Assembly (NCBI GenBank): GCA_036877525.1
Contig: JAZGTH010000001.1
Coordinates: 7,507,001 to 7,571,000, forward strand
DNA from: Chromobotia macracanthus
Lineage: Eukaryota; Chordata; Actinopteri; Cypriniformes; Botiidae
Length of the DNA stretch: 64,000 nt
Direction of reading: 5' to 3'
Part shown: positions 35,601 through 48,200 of the stretch, in pieces
Layout of the letters: each line of letters begins with the position of its first letter
Position numbering within the stretch: position 1 is the stretch's first letter
Translations under genes and position numbers: made by a program
The notes under the pieces: generated by a model
The model's database searches: none
What the model saw: the letters and a program-made list of their open reading frames with translations, nothing else
What the model was told of the DNA's origin: nothing

Positions 35601-38600
35601 CCAGAGATATAGAAACTGTGGAACTTGCCACACTAGAAACTACCACTCCCTGTACTTTTGTCTTACCTTCACCAGAAGCTGTGTTTAACTGCCAGGTGAC
35701 CTTTATAGGGTCTGGCTGTTTGGGGGTAGATGTTGAATATTTCACAGCAGCCACTGGCTTTTTAGAACCAGCAGTAGTAGTTTTGTTTTTAACAGCTCCA
35801 GATAATTTTGGAGATGATTGTGTTGCAGGTATTTGTGCAGCTTTTTGTCTGGATCCTGTTTTGTGGCCAGGGGGTGACTGCTTGAAATTAGACAAGGAAG
35901 TTGTGATGCTGGTCTTTGACTCAGAAATGGCTTTTGTTGTCTTCTTAGTGGTTGAAGGTTTAGATACATCTGTCTCTAACTCTTTTCTAGAGCTAATGGC
36001 CGAGCCAGGTCTCAAAGAAGCTGTTTGAAAGAAGTAGCAGTCAAAATTTCTAAATATGGAAGTCTTTATACTGTTAGAGAAGATGAAAATGTAAAAACGT
36101 AATAAACAGTTGTGTTAAAGTGCAAAGCTGCAACTAATAACTTTCATTCTAAAATGAATGCCTTACCATGTTTTGCTGCAGATATTCCAGGTCCTGCTCG
36201 GTTGGTTGTGGTGGGTTTTGCCTTGTCTGCTTTATTTGTGGGGCTGTAGCAGCACAAAGAAGCACACTGACTATGAACTAAAAATATAATTTCTTATAAA
36301 TAGAAAAGTAATTCACAATTAACAGCCCAAGTATGATCAAGAATGTTCATTTAACTCGCCTGCTAGTCTTGTCATTGTCTGGTTTCTGAGCAGGTTTGGT
36401 CAATAGGTATTTTGTTGTTGCCTTGGCTTGAGGTTTCGACTTGAGACCTAGAAAGTAAAAAGCATTATTAAAGAGTACTCTAAGCATTCATATTACATAT
36501 GACATGAAATTCTTCTTGTTAAAATTTCAAAATCCAAACATTCATAAATGGGTCTCTGGGTACCACAATCTAATTATACAATCAAATTCCATTACAATGC
36601 TGTTTCTAACACTGTAAACCTAAGAAAAACGAATTAGCATTATGTTATGATATTAATTGCACATCAAAAAAAGTCACCTGTCCCAGCAATCCTTACGCAG
36701 TGTGACCAAGGAAACATGTATGTGCAGTTTTAGTAGCACTAAGAAGCTTAATAATAAGATAATGCTACACCATTAAAACCTGCTCTACTGAACACAGATA
36801 GGAGTCAATACCATGCTAGTGAGCAGGGAAATATATAATGAGATTTCAAAATACCCAAATCTCATTATATATAATCTCTAGCACATTTTATAATTTCTTC
36901 TCTATTTTCTTGAAACAACTTAGTGGTGGAGGACATTAGGGACATCTGTGATTGTACTTTAAATGTGCATGTACATTTTTCATCAGCATTACCGTCTATC
37001 ATCTAAAGGACTGAGCTCAAAAGGCCTCAAAAGACTGAGCCGTTTGTTCTTGCTCAGAGGACTACAATTAAGTGCAAACCCAGGCAAACAAACAAAGAGG
37101 GTATGGAGGTGTAGTCAATTTCACTGCCATCCTCTAGTCCTGACACAAAAGTTTGGTAGGCTGTAAAAACTTGAGATTTTATTTAACATGACTCCACAAC
37201 ATATGTTGTGTGAAGCAAACGATAAACTGAGGTAAGTTTTGCACAACACCTGTGGTTGTACTGTAGCCACTGTTGAGAGGACTCCCTGTGCTGTTGTCAG
37301 GTGAGGTGCTGCCAGAGTTGGAGGGAGTATTCTGAGTAGGCTGGGCATTGCTGGTGGTGTCAGAGACTGATTCCTGAGGCAGATCTTTACCTGACGTTGT
37401 GTTCTTCTGCACTTTTCCTGCTTTAGTCTGGCTTGCCACAAAATCAGACCCAGCACGGGAAGACTTTGGCCTTGCTCCTAGACTGGGTTTCCTGTTAAGC
37501 ACTGCCTTTCCTATAAGCGAACCACGGGAACCTAAAGAGGTGGAACTCTCCCGCTGAGCACCTGAACCACCAGCACCATTCAAAACTGGTTTAACAGCAG
37601 ATGCATTCTTGGTTTTAGATGGTGTGTGAGTTGGCTTAACTTCATCATTCTTACTTTGGAGCAAGATATTGGTGTTAGCTTTTGTTTTTACACTAGGATC
37701 TGTTCGAGCCGAGGACCCCAGAGCATCAGACTTCATGGTGCCTGATGCTGCTGCTGCAAGTCTTGTGGGGGAAGCACGTGGACCTTCTGATATCTTAATG
37801 GGGCGATGAGTTGGACTATTACATGCAGATGAAGAGCCAGAGAGGCATTTTGCAGGCTTCTGTTGTAGGAGTGAGACAGAGAGAGGCAGGCAGAAAGAGG
37901 GAGACAGAAGGAAAGGTATGATGGCTCTGCCCATTTTTAGTAAGATCAGCAACCCATTTCACAACTGCATCTCAGCCCCATAATATGATATTCGGTTTCA
38001 AGGCTATGAAAGTACACTGTCCAACAACAAAAATAATAGGAATATTAATAATTCTAATAATAATATGATGGTCAACAGCCCATCAGCAGCATTTAGTCTG
38101 TCCATCAAATACAAATGACTTTATTAAACACTAAATAGCTGATATTCTTTTATACAAACAGGTTATACAAAAGTTAGAAGTTATATAAACTTGTCACAGT
38201 TATATCAACATAAATAATAATATAAACTTATATAAACAGCCACACTTATTAAAAACACCCTTTAAACTGAACCCTTCTGAGCTTTACATTAAAATAAGTT
38301 GCAATTATGACAGGGAATCAAACTGTATGGTAGTTATTACAGTGATTTCTTAGCTCTGTAATTCTAAAGCACACATCCTCAGAATTAACCTTCTGGTTTC
38401 TGTGGTAAGAACACATCTGACAATGAGCTTAAGATTTTTTTCAATGAAAAAGTAGGTATATTTCCAGTATTTCATATGTCATTTTAAGGATGACAAGAGA
38501 TTACCTTCAGTTTAACCAAAACCAGATGCTAAATAAAGTATTACCTGAGAACTGGTAAGCACAGGTTTTTTCCCAAGCCGTTTACAGTCACCTTTATCAA

Positions 38601-39233
38601 GAGCAGCTGAAAAGGTTGTTTGAGGGAAGAAAATTAGAAGAAAATGTGATATTATGACAGCTATATGCAAAGCAGAACAACAAAGTCCACTTTGTCTAAT
38701 CAGAACAACAGCACCGAAAAAGATTATACCCAACCTCATAATGAACATGTTCAGTCTGGAGTTCTAGCTTTCAAAGCTTCGCAGGGTCATACTGAAAAAA
38801 GATGATTTTGATGGACTGACAAGAGATAGAGCAGGGCTTGCCTCACCAGCTGTCCACTAACCATGCAAAGAGAGCTGTACATTTCCACACAGCAATACCC
38901 CCCAGACCTACACAAACACAAGCGCACTCCCACTGCTGCCTGCTTCTATGGGAAGCTATTTATTTCTCATGTTTCCACATTTGATTTGTTCTTTACAATT
39001 TCCATTCTCTACAAAGTTTTTTTTATGTTACTGCTAAATTCGTACCATGTCCTTATTCTCTACTTACCTGCAAAAATTTTATCCTGATATCTGGGTTGTA
39101 GAGCTTTCCATCCTTGTGTGTGTCGCACTGCAAAGAAGGACTGAAGCAGGAAGGTCCAAAGCCTCACGCGCAGCAAACAGAGCTCATGCCTTAATGGCTA
39201 CCGGAGGGACACAATGAATGAGAAAGGGTGAGT

Positions 39234-39276
<43 letters not shown>

Positions 39277-42200
39277 GAGGAGGGTGGGTGGCTACAACAG
39301 CAGAAGAACAGGAGCGAATCAGCAGCTGCTTTAAAGGCTGGTTGTCTTGGCAACCGATCACCATTGCCTCCCTATACCCTTAACAGGATCCTGTCTGGCT
39401 AAATGGATGTCATCAGCTTCTGCCTGCATTCCCGCCTTCTGCACTGAATGTTCATTAACTGTCACAGCCCTTTTTTTAACAGACATGAAAATGCACTGAA
39501 CTAAACACATTTTAGTTCAAAAAGGCCATGAATGCTTTAGAACACAGACCTAAAATTGGTCCTTTTTAAAGAAGAAACCTGAAAAAATTATTGCTGAAAA
39601 AGTGGAACGGTGACAGTTAAAGGGCTATAATACCCTCTATAATGGATATAGAACCAGATTAGATGGCCACACCTACAACTCTTGGTCTTCATCAGTTAAA
39701 TTCATCCTGCCATTTCCCCTGGGATGTGAATTAACTCAGAGAGAGATGAAAAGACAGAGATTGGCAAAGAGAAATAAACTATGAGCTAATGTTTACCATG
39801 TAAACCTGTTCTATATGAAGTGTCAATTAGTAACCATAATCCAACCAAGCTTGTCCTCCTACGTTATAGGAGTTTAAATCCCAGGATCAAGCGAAGTGTC
39901 TCAAAGTGTCATTAAACACAGAGGCTGTGCTCGGCAGACCTTTGCTGCAGGCATGCACTGCTTAATGCAGCTCGGAGACAGGCATGGAAATGCATTTGCA
40001 AGTATTATAATAACTAAAACACTATTGCAGTGTTTTAAAATCAACATGAAATTTTACATTTCTTCAAGCATGTTCCATGTATTATTGTGGACTACACATT
40101 GTTAAGTCAATCCAAGTAAAAAACGTTTGTAATTTTCAATTAAACTTGCTCTGCCTTTTAAACTACTTTTTAATTTTAAGATCTATAAAGCACCTATAAA
40201 GAGCATGTTTTACCGCTGTTCACAAAGATGGCACTTAAATCTTAACAAAACAATGTTTTAATGAAAAATGTGTGCATTATTTCTCTTTTATGTAGTAACA
40301 TGATACTTTACTATTTAATGAAAGCAATAAGGCACTTCTAGTCCATGCTATATTGTGAATATACACTGCAGGGTATTCTTAAACATGCTTTAGCCACTGC
40401 TGTATTCAAAATATATCTCAGCATTAAGGACCTTTTTGCCTAAACATGTGTTTTAAAAGAAACATTCTATATATCATACAACAATAAAAAAGAAATTGGC
40501 TGCTTTTCAATGCCTGGAAGACTAATTAAACCAGGGGCTTTCAACAGTAGTTTCAACAAGGTAAAGAAGATTGCAGTTGAATGTTTGTCCCACAAGCATC
40601 TGAATGCTTCATGTATCATTAACAATGTTTTTTTAAAAGCTTTGTAATTATACATTAAAAACTATATACATTTGTTTGAATAAAAGGCTTAAAATGCAAC
40701 ACACAACTTTAAGCAATCTGTAAAGAGGGTCCCTGACCTGAAAAGGCTGAAAACCCCAGCAATAAACAAAGGCTGTGGTTGGATCAATTTTTCCAAATTT
40801 CTTATGTTCTATATGATTAAAATGCTGGTATTCAGTGCTTTGATTCTTTGTTTACCTCCACTTCTTCCTGATTGGCTCTGTCTTCAGTAATAATGTCCAC
40901 CTCTGTTGGGTCACCACTTAGCCGATCGACTGTAGTAAAGAGGTCACAGCAGTTCTCCACAGTAACGCCCTTTCGCACGGCTACACACACCTTCCGTAGT
41001 AGAGTGGGGTCACGTGTGAACTCCTCTCTCTGAAATAATCCACATCTGACTTTCCAAACTGACATGACTAAGCTTAGATCTAAATATGTATCCAAACATT
41101 GCTGATAATCTGTAAAAAGTCATACCCTTCGGAGATTGTGGAAGGCAGCAGTGTGTGTGACTTGGGGCAGGTGTGTGACAATCATCCGCAGACACTCCTC
41201 TTGCAGTTCATTGGCCAGACTCAGCACCTGCTTTGCCCATTTCACATCCGGCAGGCTGCCAATCAGCTGCTCGCTGCCACACAGCACTGATACTACACTC
41301 TGCACAGTCTGAAACACAACACAAAACCACACACACACTTATTCACAGTGTCCATCTTCCTCTGACTCACACTGGCTACTGTAAGTGTTAGTTACTGTAC
41401 ATTTCCAAGTGTAATCCAATAGCCTTCAGTAGTCAAGGCTGGAAATCATAGGGGGGGAACCAATGTTATACAAGCGCGCTTGGCTGACTGCAGATGCTGA
41501 AGGTCTGACTTTGTGGGTGTGTGAGATAAATTTAGGGCACTGCCAGACCCCAGTCGAAGAAGGCATAAGCTGTTTGTACACACTTAGTCACACTTAGTCA
41601 AGGCCATCCTCGAAATTGAGACTACAGATCATTTTGTGTACCATCTTTTGTCCTGTGTATCTTATGCATCAATACTTCAATGTCTTATTTAACTGTAGGC
41701 TGAAACAGAAGCAGAAGCACAGTGAGGCAAGACAAAAAATAGGGTGTGTGTTGGTGTCTATGGATAATGACCTAGGTGGCTCAGATTTTGCCTATATATG
41801 TATATACTGTATATTTTATTAGCTCAGTATACAAAACAATTTGTTTTCTATCATGGTAAAGAATAAGTATGCCTTTGTGTTACACACCATGTTTTGGGTG
41901 ACAGCACTGCGGCAGTCTCTCTGTAGCTCTGGAGGGAGGAGGGCAAAATTCCTATCTGACCAGCACTTCACAAAATGCTCAGCCACCCAACTGTAAAAAA
42001 AAAAATAAATAAAAATAAAAAAATTTGTGAATCCCTCATTACTCTCAATTCTGAGTACAAATTCAGAAATCCTTTCTAGTACAATTCCTGGTAACTGTCA
42101 GAAATGGGTTTGGGATGGTGTAGCTAAAAAATTAAACTTCAACAGAGTTTTGATGCTGTTCACTTTATTTAAACAATTCATTTCGTTTTAACACTAATTG

Positions 42201-45200
42201 TATCACGTTTCTCACTCATGACTTGATAAATGACTTATGACTAGATAATATGAGCAAAGGAAGAAAAATTATTTTAAGCATCTTTAATCAGGATGAGATA
42301 GAGAATTCTATCTCAGAGTTTCTGTTCTGTTCAACTAAATGCATTTATATTTACTTATATAAGCTGATTTTCTTTTTGGGTAAACTCTTCCAATGATCAA
42401 GTGACCAACACAAGGGTTACGGGTTTAGCTAGCACTTGACGGGCACTGGTCTAAAAGCATCAGTTGTGCTAAGCTGATACAATCATCGCACTGTGGCTGT
42501 ACTAACAGTCTTTCGTCCTGATACGTGACTCCCCAACCTCCTACCCAAAGCAGAACAACACACGCACTCTCTCTATCTTTTTTGTTTCGGAGACGCTGGA
42601 AAAATCCTGACCTACATTCACACGCCTCTCTGAGCTGGTTTACCGCAGTTTAGAGTAAAGAGATGCAAATGAAAGAACTGTGCAATGGTAAAAAGTGATT
42701 ACATATCTGACTTGTTTTATTTTGCAGTGGACAGATGCATGGTAATGTCACTATCAAAATCAACTGTGAAACAAACATGAAACAAAAATGTCTTACCTCA
42801 CACAGGAGCGGTAAAGATCCTGCAGGCCTATAGAATGAGTAATGGCAAGGCACTCCAGTATGGATCTCTGAACTCTACCAAAAGGCTGCAGAAAATGAAC
42901 AGTGAACAGTAAATGATGTTCAATCAGTAAATGACTTGGGTAAAAGTTAAGTGGAGTCTTTTAAATGCTGTTTTAAGTGACATACTTTCATCTGCCAGTT
43001 GGTGGCGCTAAGACTGTGACTCACAATAGCCACCTCTATGTCATCAGTTCTTAGGACTACACATACAGCTCAAGTATGAATGAAATCACTCAATTCACAG
43101 AGCAGATGTTTTGCCCACACCTAAAGGCTGACTACTATGAAGTGTATGCCCAATTTCATGCCATTTCAAGCATTTTAAGCCCCTTAAATACACCTGAATG
43201 TTGTTTTAAAGTTTGACACATTGCCATGGCAATCGTTAAGATATCATATCCTTTTAGAACTTCATATCAGCTATGCCTCTACATTACTCTGACCAAGTCT
43301 GACATCTGAAGTGTGTGTGTGTCAGTGTTTTGCACAAAACACATTTTGTGTTTGCCATGGCAACACCCTTCAATATATCAAAAATCTCTTGCAATTTAGC
43401 ATCTTCAAGGTCTTGGCCTAATATTTACCAAATCTGGTGACAATCCCATAAATCCCCTAGGAGGAGTATTTACAAATTCACAGCATGGAAATGACAAAAT
43501 ATCCAAACAAACGCTCCATAAATGCATCCCTAAAGAGTAATAAATAATGTAATGTCTTTTTTTAACCTCTAAACACAGTCATACTGGGTGACTGGATAGG
43601 CAGAATGTCTCTCATCCAATCATATTCCAGGAACAAAACTAAGAGTGTTAATACAGTATAGGACCAGAACAGCAGTAGTGCTCTTTACTGCTGTAGTAAT
43701 GTACACACGATGTACCAATTATGTAGTATGTCTCACACATGACATCAAAGATGTAGTGAGTTTTGGTCACACATCACCTAGTGACCAAGTGTGTGTGTCA
43801 GATGACCTCTCCCCAACTAAGGAATTTTACCTTAACAGTAGAAAAATGATCCAAATAGATGCTTCAATAAAATAAAAATATGTAAATGAAAAGAAATGCA
43901 TTATCTGAATAATTTGAAAAATGTTTATGTGATTATTATTATGGTTATTATCATCAACATAAGGAAGAGTACCCTAAAGTGAAGGTCTACTTACCTGAGC
44001 TTAACCCCATACATCCCAAACAGCTGTCATAAAGTATACTTTAACAAGTATGGAACTTGTATGACAGTTTTATGTGCATTTTGAACAAGAATGTAGAGAA
44101 TGTTCCATAGCCAGTTATTGACATGCCACATCTAAAGATCCTAAGAATATCCTAAGAATATAGCTTTAAAATATAAACAACAATAACAGTGCAAGCATGT
44201 CGGAATAATGTGTGAATAAAAAAGCGATTTGGCGTGTAATATAATATCCGGTTGCTGTCTGTATTCATGAGGAGTCTTAATTAAATGACAAATAAAATAA
44301 TTTTAACATTATTCAGACACATATGTGACTGATGCAATCTTTGTCATGGAATAAACTTTGTTTGCACACAGCCGTTTGGACATTCATTTACTTTTTCAAC
44401 ATCCATGATAAATTATACACTGTTGCTTTCATTATGGAATTTAAAGTCTTTACCAATTATGTACAACCGCTTAAAATAAACCCTTTTAATTATACAAATC
44501 AAGCAGTAGATGACCTATCAGCTGTAATATCGCAGAAATAGAAATCACCTCTAAAGTAGAATATTAATGATATATATTATAATATATTTATATATATGAA
44601 ATTTACATTTAGTCATTTAGCAGACGCTTTTATCAAAGTGACTTACAAAGGACAAGAGTTTTGAACATTTTGCTTACAAAGCTACATTTATATCGTATTC
44701 TGCTACTACAGATAAGATGAACTAGAGACAAGGAGAATTTTTTTTGTTAGGAGAATAGGATAGAGCATTGGGGACTAGTCATGTGTCTGTGAAACAGGTG
44801 TGTTTTGAGTTGTTTTTTTGAGGGTTGTGAAAGTTGTAATATATTTGCATATAAAGCTTTACATAATACACAACATTAATTGGTCGAGACCCACGACTGC
44901 TGGTCTTACCTTGGGGAAAAAGCAGCAGTAGTCCCGAGTGAGAACCATCTCAGCAACGTCTTTTAGTCCCTCCAGACCCAGCATGTCTGCTGCTAACACG
45001 ACCTGACTGAGTAGCAAACACAAACATAACATTTTCTGAATATTCAACTAAAGTCATCAGTTTGTCACATTGGGAAACAGGAGCTGAGACTACAGAAGGT
45101 GTTCTGTGTTACCTGACATTGGTTCCAGGTGGAAAGTCTAGAATGGCACCATACATGAAATGAAGCAAAATCTCCATCTCATCTGGACCCAGACTGTTTC

Positions 45201-48200
45201 ATGCATGAAAACAAAAACACAACTGGCTGACACATTAATTTTGATACCTTACACATAGCTACTTCCATTATAAAATGTGCAAAGACTGGAAGCACAAAGG
45301 CTGCAGGTTTAGCTGTGTCCAAAATAATTGTGTCCCTATACCCTCATTCCCTTTACTAACATAGTCTATTTGGGAGTGAATTAAAACAAGTGAGTGAACT
45401 CGGACACTTAAGCACTGTAAGAGCTGCAGTGACCCCTTCCTGCAGTATCCACTAGCCCTTGAGTGAACATTGGTTGTACACTCTGTATTGCGGTGCACTA
45501 TGGGATAACTCGCTATTGCGGTGCACTATGGGATTACTCGCTAATGTCAACTATAATTTCAGACACCACTACAAAATTGTTGTGCTCTCAAACAGTGCAC
45601 TAGGAAATAGGGGACTACACACCCTAAACATCTGACACCTGTATTTTTCAGTGTAAGGTCCATTGAAGGTTGGATGATGAGCAAAGATTTGTTGTGTTTG
45701 GATGGTTATCTTATAAAACATACCCCTGCAGAGTGATACACTGTTGCACACTTTCCATCCAACTGCCACACAACATTGCTCGAAAATACTCAGACCGGGC
45801 ACACAGAATGGCCCTGAAGGAGAAACACACACACAATGTTAATATCCCTATCACTCATACACACACTTCATACCATATCACATCAGGCAGGCTCATGGGC
45901 TTGATGTCTGTAAAGCAGGGACTGGAGAAATAACTGTTTGTATGTTTGTTATGCACCGATGTTTGGGCATGGAGAAAATCCTGGCCAGGATTAAGGAAGG
46001 CATCAAATATGTATAGGAAAATAAAATGGTTCAGTGAAGAAATGGTTTAGTGAAATGTAATTGTAATGATGCTGTGTCTCAAAACCTAGTGAGCTGCCTA
46101 CTTTCGTAGCCTTTTTGGGCATCATATGCACATTCATGTTTTAATAACGCTTTAAGTCATGTTGAAAAAAAAGAAAAAAAAGATTCATAAAAAGTGAAAT
46201 CAGAAAGTCAAATATAAAAAAGAATTAATTAAAAAAATATGTATTTTGAATGATTGACTGTATTTATTTATATTTTGAAAAATAAATATGTAAATATTTG
46301 CAATAAAGGTATAGGAACACTAAAGTGTGAAACAGATTCAACTCATTTGTGTTGCTTACATCAGCTAGGGCCAGACTATTAGCCTTACAGTTAGACTAGG
46401 TTGCAGTTCCTTATAAAGTTACCAACAAGTGGTGAATAACTCCAATTTTTTTGACTCTTCAAAATGATTGAGTACTTGCATTTGCCTGGTAACTCCAAAA
46501 TATCTTCATATCCAGTCCTTATTTATGTCTCTCTCTCCAACAATAGCCCTATTATTCCCTGTCAGCAGCAAACTATAAATATACTCTGTTTAACAATGTG
46601 TCACTTATTCCTGGTCTTCTAAAAAAGCAACAGACTGGGGCTAAGAATAACACTCAAACAAACTTACTTACTACTTAATTTGAACATTAGACAGGTCTGC
46701 ATGCACCAGCATACTGTGAATTACATCTGGACAGTCTCTCGACATGAATTACATCTGGACATGATTTTAGTTTAATTGTATATGTCTGTCAGATGCATGT
46801 ATGCAAGGAGATCATCCTCATCTCCTGGGATATGTTTGGAAATACCAGGAAGGGCTAATGAAAGTGAATAGAAAATAAGACTAAGATTAGCTGTGCTGTC
46901 ATAGTTTGTATATCCTGCAGTGAGATTGACATATCTGCAGCAGTGACCTCAAGCCTGACATACTGATCAGGGCTGCAGAAGCCTTTCAAGCCAAACCCGC
47001 AGAGACGCTGCCCCTGGTTGATGGAGAGTGAGAGCCTGTTGCTATAGTAACATGTCATGGTGACTGCTTTAACATCTGCAGCACTGAACAAAGGTACTGA
47101 GAAGACACTCAGTGATAGAAAACTATGCACAACAGTGATGTAATTGATCTCAAGAACATAAATGCACAAATAAGCATAAATGTTATATGCTTATACGATC
47201 AATAATGATTACATACAAAAGTTTTAGTCTGACTAAAGGCACAATACATATACATATTTTTAAAGTGTTGTGTAATGAAACTGTTTCATTCTGATTAGAT
47301 TTCATTCATTTTTGATGATACAGTATGCTTACAGTAGGTTGGGGTTCAGGCAGTAGGAGTATTTGGGAAAACTCTGGGTAACATATTTATCTGAGGCTGC
47401 TAGCAATTAACTTTAAATTAAATTAAAAATTAAATGTCTATATTTGTGAATTATTTCATAAACAGTAAAAACCTTGGTTGCAGGCATGTTTTCATGCAAC
47501 TTTGGGTTCTTGTTGCATAAAAAAAAAAAATCAACTGAACAAATTTATGCAGAAAGCAAAAAAGAGCAGAAAGCAGGACCATGTCATGATTTTACCTGTG
47601 TGCTGAAAAAATTCTATCTGCAACCTGGATACTGATGTCAGACATATCACCTCTCTGATACAGAGCTAAAAGATCTGCTCCAAGCCCAGAAGCTGGTTCT
47701 AAATGGTCTGAACCTGACAGACAGAAATAAAGCAGAATGAGTCTTTTCATAAGTCTTTTCTATAAGACTATAGTGTGGGATAGTGACTATTTTAATTATC
47801 AACAAATAGTTGCACTAATGCAGTTCCAGTGGGCAGAAGTAATTGGTTAGGTCTGTTTCACACATCCTGTTGTTTAATTTTTCATGAAACATGCCCAGTT
47901 CAAATCTTAATTTATGGAGAAAATGAGACTAGAAGAGTGATTTGAGGTTCAGGTCTGTCCTTACCTGGGTTTGAGCTAACCTGAGAGTCGACATCATGGC
48001 TGTCTGTAGCAATGCCATTCACTATGAGCGACTGGCCATTGTGTGTATTTAAGCTGATTTTCTCCTTCCTCAGGCACTTGTCTTCTGTGTACACTTTCCT
48101 GTGATATCAGTTGTAACACCATTTATCAACCAAACATACAGTGGGATCCTAAGGTCTGAGACTACAGTGATCTGGGATCTGGAAAAGGAATGTTGTAGGA

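Noticed and set aside
35531..36028. 165-codon open frame on the plus strand
   Set aside because: It is the antisense shadow of the large btbd8 exon 34170-36020, which has splice sites, correct phase and a family-like composition.
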